From Dehalococcoidia bacterium (GTDB lineage Bacteria; Chloroflexota; Dehalococcoidia; SHYD01): DNA of 36,741 nucleotides. Positions 27,145 to 34,247 of the stretch are shown here, one piece after another (within the stretch, counting starts at the first letter, position 1; every line of letters begins with the position of its first letter). A program made the position numbers and the translations under genes. The stretch is from NCBI GenBank assembly GCA_009692945.1, contig SHYD01000023.1, positions 1 to 36,741 on the forward strand, in the 5' to 3' direction. The notes under the pieces were generated by a model, which worked only from the letters and a program-made list of their open reading frames with translations, did no database searches and was not told where the DNA came from.

Positions 27145-27684
27145 ATGAGGTGTCCGTATTGCCATCACCCAGACTCCAGGGTCATCGACTCCAGAGATGT
27201 CGACACCGGCATCCGGCGGCGCCGCGAATGCGTGGAGTGCAAGTCGCGCTTCACCACGTACGAGCGGATCGAAGCGCAGGCGCTCTACGTCATCAAAAAG
27301 GACGGGCGGCGGGAGGAATTCGACCGGACCAAGCTGCTGTCGGGGCTCCGCATCGCCTGCGCCAAACGGCCCTTGCCCATCGGGACGGTGGAGCGGTTGG
27401 TCAACGACGTGGAGTCGGACCTGCGGCGCCTGGGGCGCACCGAAGTGGCCAGCACAATGGTGGGCGAGATGGTGATGGAGAGGCTCAAAGTGCTCGACCA
27501 CATCGCCTATGTACGGTTTGCCAGCGTCTACCGGGAGTTCACCGACCTCGAAACGTTGCGGCGGGAGGTCGAGACACTGGCCTCGGGCCGGGAGCGCCCC
27601 TCGGCACCCAATCAACTCCCCCTGTTGCCGCCCGAACCGCTGGCCCTGGGCCGGCGGCGACGACGGCCGGCAGGTCAGCCTTGA
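27145..27684 (+). CDS. nrdR: Transcriptional repressor NrdR
   Basis: NrdR represses ribonucleotide reductase genes when dATP is high. The 179-aa protein has the N-terminal zinc ribbon (Cys3, Cys6, Cys29, Cys32, with SRDVDTGIRRRRECVEC) and an ATP-cone domain beginning ALYVIKKDGRREEFDRTKL and ending AYVRFASVYREF. A Pro/Arg-rich tail extends beyond the usual 150-160 aa. ATG 27145 has AAGGAG eight bases upstream. The NrdR box in its promoter implies autoregulation, and nrdJ lies downstream on the same strand. Confidence 0.97.
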   Translation: MRCPYCHHPDSRVIDSRDVDTGIRRRRECVECKSRFTTYERIEAQALYVIKKDGRREEFDRTKLLSGLRIACAKRPLPIGTVERLVNDVESDLRRLGRTEVASTMVGEMVMERLKVLDHIAYVRFASVYREFTDLETLRREVETLASGRERPSAPNQLPLLPPEPLALGRRRRRPAGQP

Positions 27685-27728
27685 ACCCTGCGAGGAGGCG
27701 TTCAGCATTGGGGGTCGGACACTGGAGT

Positions 27729-27779
27729 GCAGGAAGCGAAGCCATCCTGCTTGACCTGAGCGAGTCGAAGGGCCGGGGG
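27729..27779 (+). repeat. Dispersed intergenic repeat, copy 1
   Basis: About 51 bases, roughly 80% identical to 31055-31103. It starts with a hairpin (GCAGGA/TCCTGC around GCGAAGCC) and carries CCTGAGCGAGTCGAAGG then CCGGGGG. The stem differs between the copies but stays paired. Confidence 0.6.
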
Positions 27780-27801
27780 CCGGGGGCCTGGGGGCTGGGG
27801 G
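27775..27801 (+). other. G-quadruplex-forming motif
   Basis: Four runs of five G (27775-27779, 27782-27786, 27790-27794, 27797-27801) separated by loops of 2, 3 and 2 bases, on the strand that would be the mRNA. It lies between nrdR and the next gene, about 60 bases before its start. Confidence 0.6.
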
Positions 27802-27860
27802 CAACCGCTGAGAAGGAGCATTCAGTTCTGAATAGATGCCGTTAGCAGGAGGTAGAGGCC

Positions 27861-28205
27861 ATGCAATCCCAGTTCACAGGAGAGGGCGAGGAGCCCACCA
27901 CCAGCGGGAATGTGCCATCGGATCCCGGGCAGGCCGCTGCCGGCGATGGAGTGACGCCGGCCGGGCAACCGGACGACCGGGTGTGGGCCGAGCCCCATGT
28001 GGCGGCGAAGGCGATCTTCACCGAGCTGTTCCGGGCCGGGGGCAAGAACGAGAATGAACTGGAACAGTTGCTGGGAGCCCACGCCACCACCATGGGCTGG
28101 GCCGTCTATTGGGCCAAGGAGGGCTTCCTCACTCAGGTCGCCGACAGCAGGGGAAAGACCTTTCAATTGTCTAACCGCGCCGTCATGGAACTTGAGTTGG
28201 GCTGA
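27861..28205 (+). CDS. Small conserved-looking protein, winged-helix-like, between nrdR and nrdJ
   Basis: I do not recognise this 114-aa protein. The first 40 residues are acidic, Gly/Pro-rich and probably disordered. Residues 42-114 read like a compact helix-turn-helix with a wing: helix AAKAIFTELFRAG, helix NENELEQLLG, helix TTMGWAVYWAKEGFL, then the turn DSRGKTFQL. An AGGAGG eight bases before ATG 27861 supports real translation. It lies in the nrdR-nrdJ operon, which hints at a role in ribonucleotide reduction or its control, but that is inference from position only. Confidence 0.8.
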   Translation: MQSQFTGEGEEPTTSGNVPSDPGQAAAGDGVTPAGQPDDRVWAEPHVAAKAIFTELFRAGGKNENELEQLLGAHATTMGWAVYWAKEGFLTQVADSRGKTFQLSNRAVMELELG

Positions 28206-28301
28206 AGGCCGGCCCGGACCCCGGCCAGGGGGACCGGCGAGACATCACCGGATTCATTCATCTATTTTGGGTAATGGTAACGCCAACACGGAGAGGGCAA
28301 G

Positions 28302-30923
28302 ATGACCATCAAAGAGCACAGCGAAACCAGCGTGGGGACCGAAGGCGCCGGCCGGTCCCAGGAGAATACCTGGTCGGTGGCCGACCTCGCCGCCCGGGTC
28401 CACATCCTGGGCGGCGCCGTCGAACGCATCGCAGCAGAGGTGGCTGCCAAGCGGGCCGGCGTCTCGGTGGCCCCGGCGCCCGGCGCTCAGGCGGAGGCCG
28501 GCGCCGCGATACCAGTAGCTCCGTCCCGCGTCAGCGGCGACCCCCGGCTGACGCCCCAGGCCACCACCGTCCTGGAAAAGCGCTACATGAAGAAGGACAC
28601 CCAGGGACGGCTGGTGGAACGCCCGGCCGAGATGTTCCGGCGGGTCGCGCAGAACCTCGCTCAGAACGAGCGCTTCTACAACCCTCACGCCGATGTGGAT
28701 GCCTGGTCCACCGAGTTCTACCACATGATGGCCAGCCTGGATTTCCTGCCCAACTCTCCGGCCCTGGCCAACGCCGGGCGGGAGTTGCAGCAACTCTCCG
28801 CCTGCTTTGTCCTCCCGGTGGAGGACGCACTGGACCGCATCTTCGACTCCGTCAAGCAGGCTGCCCTGATCCATAAAACCGGCGGCGGCACCGGCTTCTC
28901 CTTCGGCCGGCTGCGCCCCACCAACGACATCGTGGCTTCGACGGGACAGGTGGCCAGCGGCCCGGTTTCCTTCATGCGGGTGTTCGACGCCGCCACCGAG
29001 GCCATCAAGCAGGGCGGCATGCGGAGGGGCGCCAACATGGGCATCCTGCCGGTGACCCACCCGGACATCATGGACTTCATCACCTGCAAAGCCGACATGG
29101 TGTCCATCACCAACTTCAACATCTCGGTGACGGTCACCGAGGAGTTCATGCAGGCCGTGGAACGGGACGGGGAGTACGACCTCATTAACCCCCGCACCGG
29201 CCAACCCAGCGGGCGGCTGCGCGCCCGGGCCGTGTTCCAGAAGATGGTGGACAACGCCTGGAAGAATGGCGACCCCGGCATCGTGTTCATCGACCGGGTG
29301 AACCGGGACCATCCGACCCCCCACATTTCGCCGGTGGAGAGCACCAATCCCTGCGGCGAGCAGCCGCTGATGCCCTACGAATCGTGCAATCTTGGTTCGT
29401 TGAACCTGGCCCGCATGGTCCGTCCCACCGCCGGCGGCAGCGTATCCTCCGGCTGGGGCTCCAACCCGCAGGAACGGGTCGATTGGGACAAGCTGGGCGC
29501 CGTGATCCGGCTCGCGGTGCGGTTCCTGGACAACGTTATCGATATGAACCACTACATCGTCCCCGAGATCGAGGTGGTGACCAGGGCCACCCGCAAGATC
29601 GGGCTGGGGGTCATGGGCTGGGCCGACATGTTGCTCCAGTTCGGAATCCCCTACAACTCGGAAGCGGCGCTGCGGCTGGGCGAGCGGGTGATGGAGTACA
29701 TCAACCAGAAGGCCAACGAAGCCTCGCTGGAACTGGGGCGGGAGCGGGGCGCCTTCCCCTCCTGGGAACACAGTATCTACGACTACCCGGGCGGCCCCCG
29801 TTACCGCAACTCCACCCGCACCACCATCGCGCCCACCGGCACCATCTCGTTGATCGCAGGGGCTTCCAGCGGCATCGAGCCCATCTTCGCCCTGTGCTTC
29901 CAGCACCACGGCCTGGAGGGCGCCATCAAAGAGCGGTTCGTCAACCCCATCTTTGAACAGGTGGCCAAGGAACGGGGCTTCTACATCGACGACGTCATGG
30001 ATGCGGTGGCCGCCCACGGCTCGTGCCACGGGGTGGCGGGCATTCCGGAGGATGTGCAGCGGGTGTTCGTCACCGCCCACGATGTGGACCCTCTGTACCA
30101 TGTGCGGATGCAGGCGGCCTTCCAGCGCCACACCGACAACGCCGTCAGCAAGACCATCAACTTCCCCGCCTCGGCCACCGAAGACGACGTGGCCAACGCC
30201 TATAAGCTGGCCTACCGCGAGGGCTGCAAGGGCATCACCATCTATCGGGACAGCAGCCGGGCCGGCCAGGTGCTGACCGCGGGCAGCGGCTCCGGGTCCC
30301 AGGCGCCGGCCGAGACCGAGACCAGGCTGGTGGAGAGCAGCCAGCGGGCGCTGGTCCACTGGGAGGATGCCGTGGCGCCCCGGCCCGACGTGCTCAACTC
30401 GAAAACGATCAAGCAGGCCTCGCCCTTCGGCAACCTGTACGTCACCGTATCCGAGTGGGAGGCGGGCGACCCCTTCGAGGTGTTCGCCACCATCGGCAAG
30501 GCGGGGTCCGACGTGCAGGCCATGACCGAGGCCGCCTGCCGGGCGATATCGCAGATGCTGCGGCTCTCCTCTCCGCTATCCCGCCGCGAGCGGCTGATGC
30601 TGATGATCGAACAGTTCGAAGGGATCGGGGGCTACGCCACCACCGGCTTCGGCAGCGCGCGGGTGCGCTCGATTCCGGACGCCATCGCCAAGGCGCTGCG
30701 GCGCTATCTGGGGGAGAACTTCTCGGAACTCGAGGTGGCGGTCCACGACAAGACGATGCCGCTGCGCCGCTCCTCGGGACAGGCCGCCCTCGGCGACCTG
30801 CTCAAACCGGACAGGGCGTACGTGCCGCACCTGGGCGCCATCTGCTCGGACTGCGGGCAGGCGTCGGTGTACATGGCCGAAGGGTGCATGACGTGTCAGG
30901 AGTGCGGATGGAGCCAGTGCTAG
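28302..30923 (+). CDS. nrdJ: Adenosylcobalamin-dependent ribonucleotide reductase, class II
   Basis: Reduces ribonucleotides to deoxyribonucleotides with a B12-derived radical, so it works with or without oxygen. The 873-aa protein has an N-terminal extension of about 80 residues with a helix (WSVADLAARVHILGGAVERIAAE), then LTPQATTVLEKRY. The catalytic set is present: Cys168 (QLSACFV) and Cys362 (ESCNLGSLNL) as the redox pair, Cys351 and Glu353 in NPCGEQPL as radical Cys and acid. A C-terminal Cys-rich segment (CSDCG...CMTCQECGWSQC) resembles the shuttle/zinc region of class II enzymes. GGAGAGGG lies just before ATG 28302. No subunit B gene is nearby, as expected for class II. Confidence 0.97.
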   Translation: MTIKEHSETSVGTEGAGRSQENTWSVADLAARVHILGGAVERIAAEVAAKRAGVSVAPAPGAQAEAGAAIPVAPSRVSGDPRLTPQATTVLEKRYMKKDTQGRLVERPAEMFRRVAQNLAQNERFYNPHADVDAWSTEFYHMMASLDFLPNSPALANAGRELQQLSACFVLPVEDALDRIFDSVKQAALIHKTGGGTGFSFGRLRPTNDIVASTGQVASGPVSFMRVFDAATEAIKQGGMRRGANMGILPVTHPDIMDFITCKADMVSITNFNISVTVTEEFMQAVERDGEYDLINPRTGQPSGRLRARAVFQKMVDNAWKNGDPGIVFIDRVNRDHPTPHISPVESTNPCGEQPLMPYESCNLGSLNLARMVRPTAGGSVSSGWGSNPQERVDWDKLGAVIRLAVRFLDNVIDMNHYIVPEIEVVTRATRKIGLGVMGWADMLLQFGIPYNSEAALRLGERVMEYINQKANEASLELGRERGAFPSWEHSIYDYPGGPRYRNSTRTTIAPTGTISLIAGASSGIEPIFALCFQHHGLEGAIKERFVNPIFEQVAKERGFYIDDVMDAVAAHGSCHGVAGIPEDVQRVFVTAHDVDPLYHVRMQAAFQRHTDNAVSKTINFPASATEDDVANAYKLAYREGCKGITIYRDSSRAGQVLTAGSGSGSQAPAETETRLVESSQRALVHWEDAVAPRPDVLNSKTIKQASPFGNLYVTVSEWEAGDPFEVFATIGKAGSDVQAMTEAACRAISQMLRLSSPLSRRERLMLMIEQFEGIGGYATTGFGSARVRSIPDAIAKALRRYLGENFSELEVAVHDKTMPLRRSSGQAALGDLLKPDRAYVPHLGAICSDCGQASVYMAEGCMTCQECGWSQC

Positions 30924-31054
30924 CAGGAAGGGAGCGTCGTGGGGCGATGTGCCGGAAGGCGGCGGCAACGCATTACTCCGGTGGTATCTCAACCCGCGCT
31001 GCCCGCCGGTTCCGTGGTGGTACGAGTTCAGACTCGGGGTTCAGGCACGGGGGT

Positions 31055-31103
31055 GCAGGGGGCGAAGCCCCTGTTTGTCCTGAGCTTGTCGAAGGTCCGG
31101 GGG
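31055..31103 (+). repeat. Dispersed intergenic repeat, copy 2
   Basis: 49 bases related to 27729-27779. The stem CAGGGG/CCCCTG surrounds GCGAAG, then CCTGAGCTTGTCGAAGG and CCGGGGG. Sequences with CCTGAGCTTGTCGAAGG are familiar as intergenic repeats in several bacterial genomes, including Chloroflexota. Confidence 0.6.
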
Positions 31104-31223
31104 CCTGGGGGTGTTCCCCCAGAAACAAAACCGTCTCCTTTCTTGGGGGGTGGAGCAAACGATCGAAGGGCAGCCTCCCTCATGTCTGAACAGATACCCG
31201 TGGTTTGGGGCCGCAGGACCGAT

Positions 31224-31271
31224 CGGCAGGCCCACCGGCGCCCGGAGTACCCGGCGCCGGTGGGCCTGCCG
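31224..31271 (+). repeat. 19-bp perfect inverted repeat ahead of the TIR gene
   Basis: 31224-31242 is the exact reverse complement of 31253-31271, with a 10-base loop, ending 8 bases before GTG 31280. It would form a very stable RNA hairpin right at the ribosome-binding region. No T run follows, so it is not a standard terminator. Confidence 0.9.
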
Positions 31272-31279
31272 GGACTGGC

Positions 31280-31924
31280 GTGACACGCAGTCCGGCCGCT
31301 CTGAACAACTGGCGGCAACTGCCGTTCCAGGTCTACCTGTCCCACGCCCACGAGGATTTCCTGCTGGTGGAGCGGGTGTGGCGCATCCTCGACCACATCG
31401 GGATCCGCTCCTTCATGTACGAACACTTCCCCCACCCCGGCCGCACTCCCTGCGACGCGGTGCTGGGCGCCATCGAGGATTCCGCCCAGGTGGTGCCGTT
31501 CCTCACCGCCGCCGGGGTCAGGTCGCCCTGGCTGCAGCAGGAGTTGGGCGCCGCCATCGCGCTGGGCAAGCCGTTGCTGCCGGTGGTGCAGGTGGACGCC
31601 GTGCAATCACCGGGGTTCACCGACGTCCAACAGCCGGTGCTGCTGGACGTCCGCCACCCCGAGCTGGCCATCGGTCACCTGCTCTGGCTGCTGCGGGTCG
31701 ACTTCGAAGTGTTCGATGGCCGGGTGACGGTGGAATGCCCTGCATGCCACGTTTACTCCGAAGCGGCGCTGCCCTCGCTCCAGGCGGTCCGCCGGGCAAT
31801 GGACGGCAACCACCTGTTGGAGGGCGTCGCCTGCCGCTCCTGCGGCGCCGCCGCCCGGTTGTCGCCCTGGACGCTGGAGCCGGTCAGCGAGCAGATGGCG
31901 TTGGGCCGCGCCTGGCCGGAGTAA
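31280..31924 (+). CDS. TIR domain protein with C-terminal zinc ribbon
   Basis: A 214-aa protein. Residues 15-105 look like a TIR_2-type domain: FQVYLSHAHEDF, a GIRSFMYEHFPHPGRTPCD loop, SAQVVPFLTAAGVRSPWLQQELG and AIALGKPLLPVV. Glu88 fits the catalytic Glu of TIR NADases. Residues 150-190 hold two CxxC pairs (Cys153/156 and Cys185/188), likely a zinc ribbon. GTG 31280 is preferred because the open frame upstream translates the hairpin as Gly/Pro low complexity. TIR proteins act in anti-phage NAD+ depletion or as signalling adaptors. No partner defence gene is visible, so the role is open. It may read through from nrdJ or have its own promoter. Confidence 0.85.
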   Translation: MTRSPAALNNWRQLPFQVYLSHAHEDFLLVERVWRILDHIGIRSFMYEHFPHPGRTPCDAVLGAIEDSAQVVPFLTAAGVRSPWLQQELGAAIALGKPLLPVVQVDAVQSPGFTDVQQPVLLDVRHPELAIGHLLWLLRVDFEVFDGRVTVECPACHVYSEAALPSLQAVRRAMDGNHLLEGVACRSCGAAARLSPWTLEPVSEQMALGRAWPE

Positions 31925-31929
31925 GAAGA

Positions 31930-32004
31930 ACCCCTTCGGGGTGATCAATCGAATTGAACTGCGGGGGCACATCCCCCGCACCCTTTGGGAAAGGGCTCCG
32001 CCCT
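31930..32004. terminator. Cluster of hairpins between convergent genes
   Basis: Three perfect stems follow the TIR stop: ACCCC/GGGGT (31930-31942, loop TTC), TGCGGGGG/CCCCCGCA (31960-31980, loop CACAT) and CCCTTT/AAAGGG (31981-31995, loop GGG), plus an overlapping AGGGC/GCCCT. They sit between convergent genes and may terminate both, though clear T tracts are missing. The rest of 32005-32078 shows nothing. Confidence 0.45.
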
Positions 32005-32078
32005 CTCCACTCCCGCGACCGGCACTGCAGGAGCGGCTGCCAAACGGCGGCCGCCCTGCCCTCCGTGCTGGTTCGGCC

Positions 32079-32804
32079 TTACGGCGTCCGGGGCACTCCA
32101 GGAATGTTGGGGATGCCACCCGGAAGCCCCGGGATGTTGGGAACGCCGCCGGGTGCGCCGGCGCCGGGAATGGTCACGGGCTGCGAAGGTAGGTTGAAAT
32201 CGGCATCCAAGACGGTGGTCGAGAAAGACGTCGCCTCCATCACCGCTCCCGCCGACTCCACATAGAGCGGAACGCCACCACTGGTCATGCACATGAGGGC
32301 CGTCTGCCCTTCCACGGCGGTCCGGAAGCAGAAGGTCGACTGCCCCGCCACCTGCCGGGTTCCCTGGGACGTGGTGCCGGCCAGGTCGGGGGAGAGGTTC
32401 TTCTTGAGCATGTCTGCCACCGATGGCTGGGAACCGGGCGACAGCATGCACATCGCCTGCCCACCGCTGATGCACATGTAGACACCTTCAGGCACCGAAT
32501 ACATCGACATCAACCCGGTCTGCCCCCCCCCCCCCCACCGCCGCGGAAATGTCGACCCGGGTCTTGGGCGGTTTGACATACACGGTCTGTTCGCCCGACA
32601 ATCCCTGGCCGCCCGCGTTGCCGGAGACCTTATAGGTCACCTTGAAGCTGGCGGTTCTGGCCGTAGTGAACAGCGCAGCCAAGTTCAGCCCGGCGGGCGT
32701 GGCGGTCGGAGCCGGTGTGCTGGTGGGGGCCGGAGCGCTCGCGGTGGGGGCCGCAGGAGGCGCGGCCTCGCTGGGGTTAGGAGGACGAGTCCGGAGATGA
32801 ACAA
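32079..32804 (-). pseudogene. Secreted or lipoprotein-like gene broken at a 14-base G run
   Basis: Leftward gene in pieces. A hydrophobic leader (LFISGLVLLTPA) is in one frame from about TTG 32804. An Ala/Pro/Thr linker and LNLAALFTTARTASFKVTYK to VDISAAVGGG are in a second frame. After the run of 14 G (+ strand C, 32523-32536) the frame changes again to GQTGLMSMYSVPEGVYMC and on to the stop at 32079. A run of 13 or 16 G would join the last two. The body resembles exported lipid-carrier/LolA-like lipoproteins only loosely. Cysteines occur in pairs (VYMCISGGQAMCML; TFCFRTAVEGQTALMCM), and a tail repeats PGGVPNIPGL/PGGIPNIPGV. The start is uncertain. Confidence 0.6.
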
Positions 32805-32922
32805 TCGTTTTACAGTGGAGGAACTCCTCTCAAGGGGAGATAAACAAGGCAGGGGTGAACGCCGGTGGCGGCGTCTGTGCTATTGGCTCGAGGGCGCGCC
32901 TCGAAGGGGCGCCGCCCGCACC
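32805..32922. other. Short intergenic stretch
   Basis: Between the broken secreted-protein gene and the DinB-like gene, both leftward. It has small inverted repeats (TCGAGG/CCTCGA near 32888) and no clear promoter. Confidence 0.4.
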
Positions 32923-33396
32923 TCAGGGTGAACCCCGAGCGGCTACTCTGAGGCGCCGGACCTCCTCAAGGTGCTCGGATTCATGGCCCACGATGGTCTC
33001 GGCGATCTGCTGGAAGGTCCGGGGGCCCCGTTCCTCATGCACCCCGGTCCGGGCCCATCCCTCTGCCGGGAGCCTGCGCAGCAGTTCGATATCCCGTTGC
33101 CGGAATTCGACGTAGCGCATGAGGACGGCGGGGAGGATATCCTCCGCGTAGCTCTTCTCCACGACCAGGGCGTTCTCGTTAAACGCAGGCAGGAACGGGT
33201 TGTCCTGGGTGGCAATCAGTTGCAGCCGTTCGCCCAGCCGCTCGGCTGAATCCCGGAGGTGGCAAACAATCTCTTTGATGTTCCATTGCCCTGGAGCGGG
33301 CCGCCACAGGGCTTCCGCCTCCGAAAGGGGTATCACCTGGGCGTACACCTTGGACGGGAAGCCCGATAAGAGGGCAATGATACGGTCTGGGTTCAT
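32923..33396 (-). CDS. DinB-like four-helix metalloprotein
   Basis: A 157-aa protein of the DinB/YfiT-like superfamily: a four-helix bundle whose members often bind a metal through three His and act as thiol-dependent transferases or have unknown roles. Visible are WNIKEIVCHLRDSAER (His46), RQRDIELLRRLPAEGW, and FQQIAETIVGHESEHLEEVRRL (His138 and His142), the usual His positions. ATG 33396 has GGAGA eight bases upstream. It is divergent from yggS. The precise function is unknown. Confidence 0.82.
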   Translation of the reverse strand: MNPDRIIALLSGFPSKVYAQVIPLSEAEALWRPAPGQWNIKEIVCHLRDSAERLGERLQLIATQDNPFLPAFNENALVVEKSYAEDILPAVLMRYVEFRQRDIELLRRLPAEGWARTGVHEERGPRTFQQIAETIVGHESEHLEEVRRLRVAARGSP

Positions 33397-33480
33397 CGAA
33401 GGGGTCTCCAAACGTGACGCAGGCTGTACCTGATTGTAGGGGCAGAGCGCCGCAGGAACAAGATGCCGAGGCATGGGGTG

Positions 33481-33486
33481 TATAAT
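33481..33486 (+). promoter_or_regulatory. -10 element for yggS-proC-yggT
   Basis: A perfect TATAAT 26 bases before the yggS ATG, predicting a short leader of about 20 bases. No good -35 is seen at 16-18 bases. Confidence 0.5.
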
Positions 33487-33511
33487 GGGGCGTCGCACAG
33501 CGGTACCTCCC

Positions 33512-34237
33512 ATGATCCAATCGCCTTCCTCCGCCCCCACCGAAACCCCTGACGGCCAGATCACCGCGAATGTGGCCGGCGTTATGCGGCGCATCGCTCA
33601 CGCGGCGGAACGGGCGGGGCGGCCGCCGGATGTGGTGACGCTGGTGGCGGTGAGCAAGACCTTCAGCGCCGCCCACGTCGCCGCGGCCCATCAGGCGGGC
33701 TTGCGCCACTTCGGCGAGAACTGGATCCAGGAGGCGGCGGGCAAACTGCCGGCCCTGGCCGGCCTCTCGCCCCGCCCGGTGTGGCACATGATCGGACACC
33801 TCCAGACCAACAAGGTAAAGCAGGCCCTGGAGCTTTTCGACCTCATCGAAAGCGTGGATTCGACCCACCTGGGAGAGGCCATCGCCCACCGCGCCGGTGA
33901 TCGGAGTATTCCGGTGCTGCTCGAGGTGAACGTGGGCGGGGAACCCAGCAAGCACGGCTTTCGGCCAGCCGAAGTGGCCACCGCCTGCGCCACCCTGCGG
34001 CAACTGCCTCAACTCGAGGTGCGCGGGCTGATGACGGTGGCCCCGGAGGTCGATGACCCCGAGCAGGCGCGCCCCGTGTTCCGGGAACTGCGCCGACTGC
34101 GGGATGAACTGGGCCTGGCCGAGTTATCCATGGGCATGACCGGGGACTTCGAGGTGGCCATCCAAGAGGGCGCCACTTTGGTACGGCTGGGGCGGGCGAT
34201 TTTCGGGGCGCGGCCCGCCGTCGTGGCGGCCGGTTGA
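33512..34237 (+). CDS. yggS: PLP homeostasis protein, YggS/PLPBP family
   Basis: A pyridoxal phosphate-binding protein that maintains vitamin B6 and amino acid balance and has no known catalytic activity. The 241-aa protein has the PLP Lys49 in LVAVSKTFSA, HFGENWIQEA, WHMIGHLQTNKVK, ESVDS, and the C-terminal SMGMTGDFEVAIQEGATLVRLGRAIFG. ATG 33512 is used; the upstream frame reaches across the -10 and is not translated. proC and yggT follow, a very common grouping near ftsZ. Confidence 0.95.
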   Translation: MIQSPSSAPTETPDGQITANVAGVMRRIAHAAERAGRPPDVVTLVAVSKTFSAAHVAAAHQAGLRHFGENWIQEAAGKLPALAGLSPRPVWHMIGHLQTNKVKQALELFDLIESVDSTHLGEAIAHRAGDRSIPVLLEVNVGGEPSKHGFRPAEVATACATLRQLPQLEVRGLMTVAPEVDDPEQARPVFRELRRLRDELGLAELSMGMTGDFEVAIQEGATLVRLGRAIFGARPAVVAAG

Positions 34238-34247
34238 GGATGATCTT

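Larger units (their letters stand above)
30924..31279. other. Repeat- and hairpin-rich stretch between nrdJ and the TIR gene
   Basis: About 350 bases with no credible gene. It holds repeat copy 2, a CTGGGGG/CCCCCAG hairpin with loop TGTT (31105-31122) followed by A-rich rather than T-rich sequence, and the large hairpin at 31224-31271. The first 130 bases show nothing I can name. Confidence 0.6.

Noticed and set aside
27685..27860. Protein-coding extension across the gap after nrdR
   Set aside because: The sequence consists of the dispersed repeat and G runs; open frames there carry no ribosome site or motif.
28254..30359. 701-codon minus-strand open frame opposite nrdJ
   Set aside because: It shadows a fully supported class II ribonucleotide reductase; its His/Gly/Val-rich product is typical antisense translation.
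31105..31122. Rho-independent terminator of nrdJ
   Set aside because: The CTGGGGG/CCCCCAG hairpin is followed by AAACAAAA on the plus strand and has no T run on either side in the right orientation.
31205..31279. TIR gene starting at TTG 31205
   Set aside because: The extra 25 residues are Gly/Pro low complexity translated from the palindrome, and there is no ribosome site. GTG 31280 is preferred.
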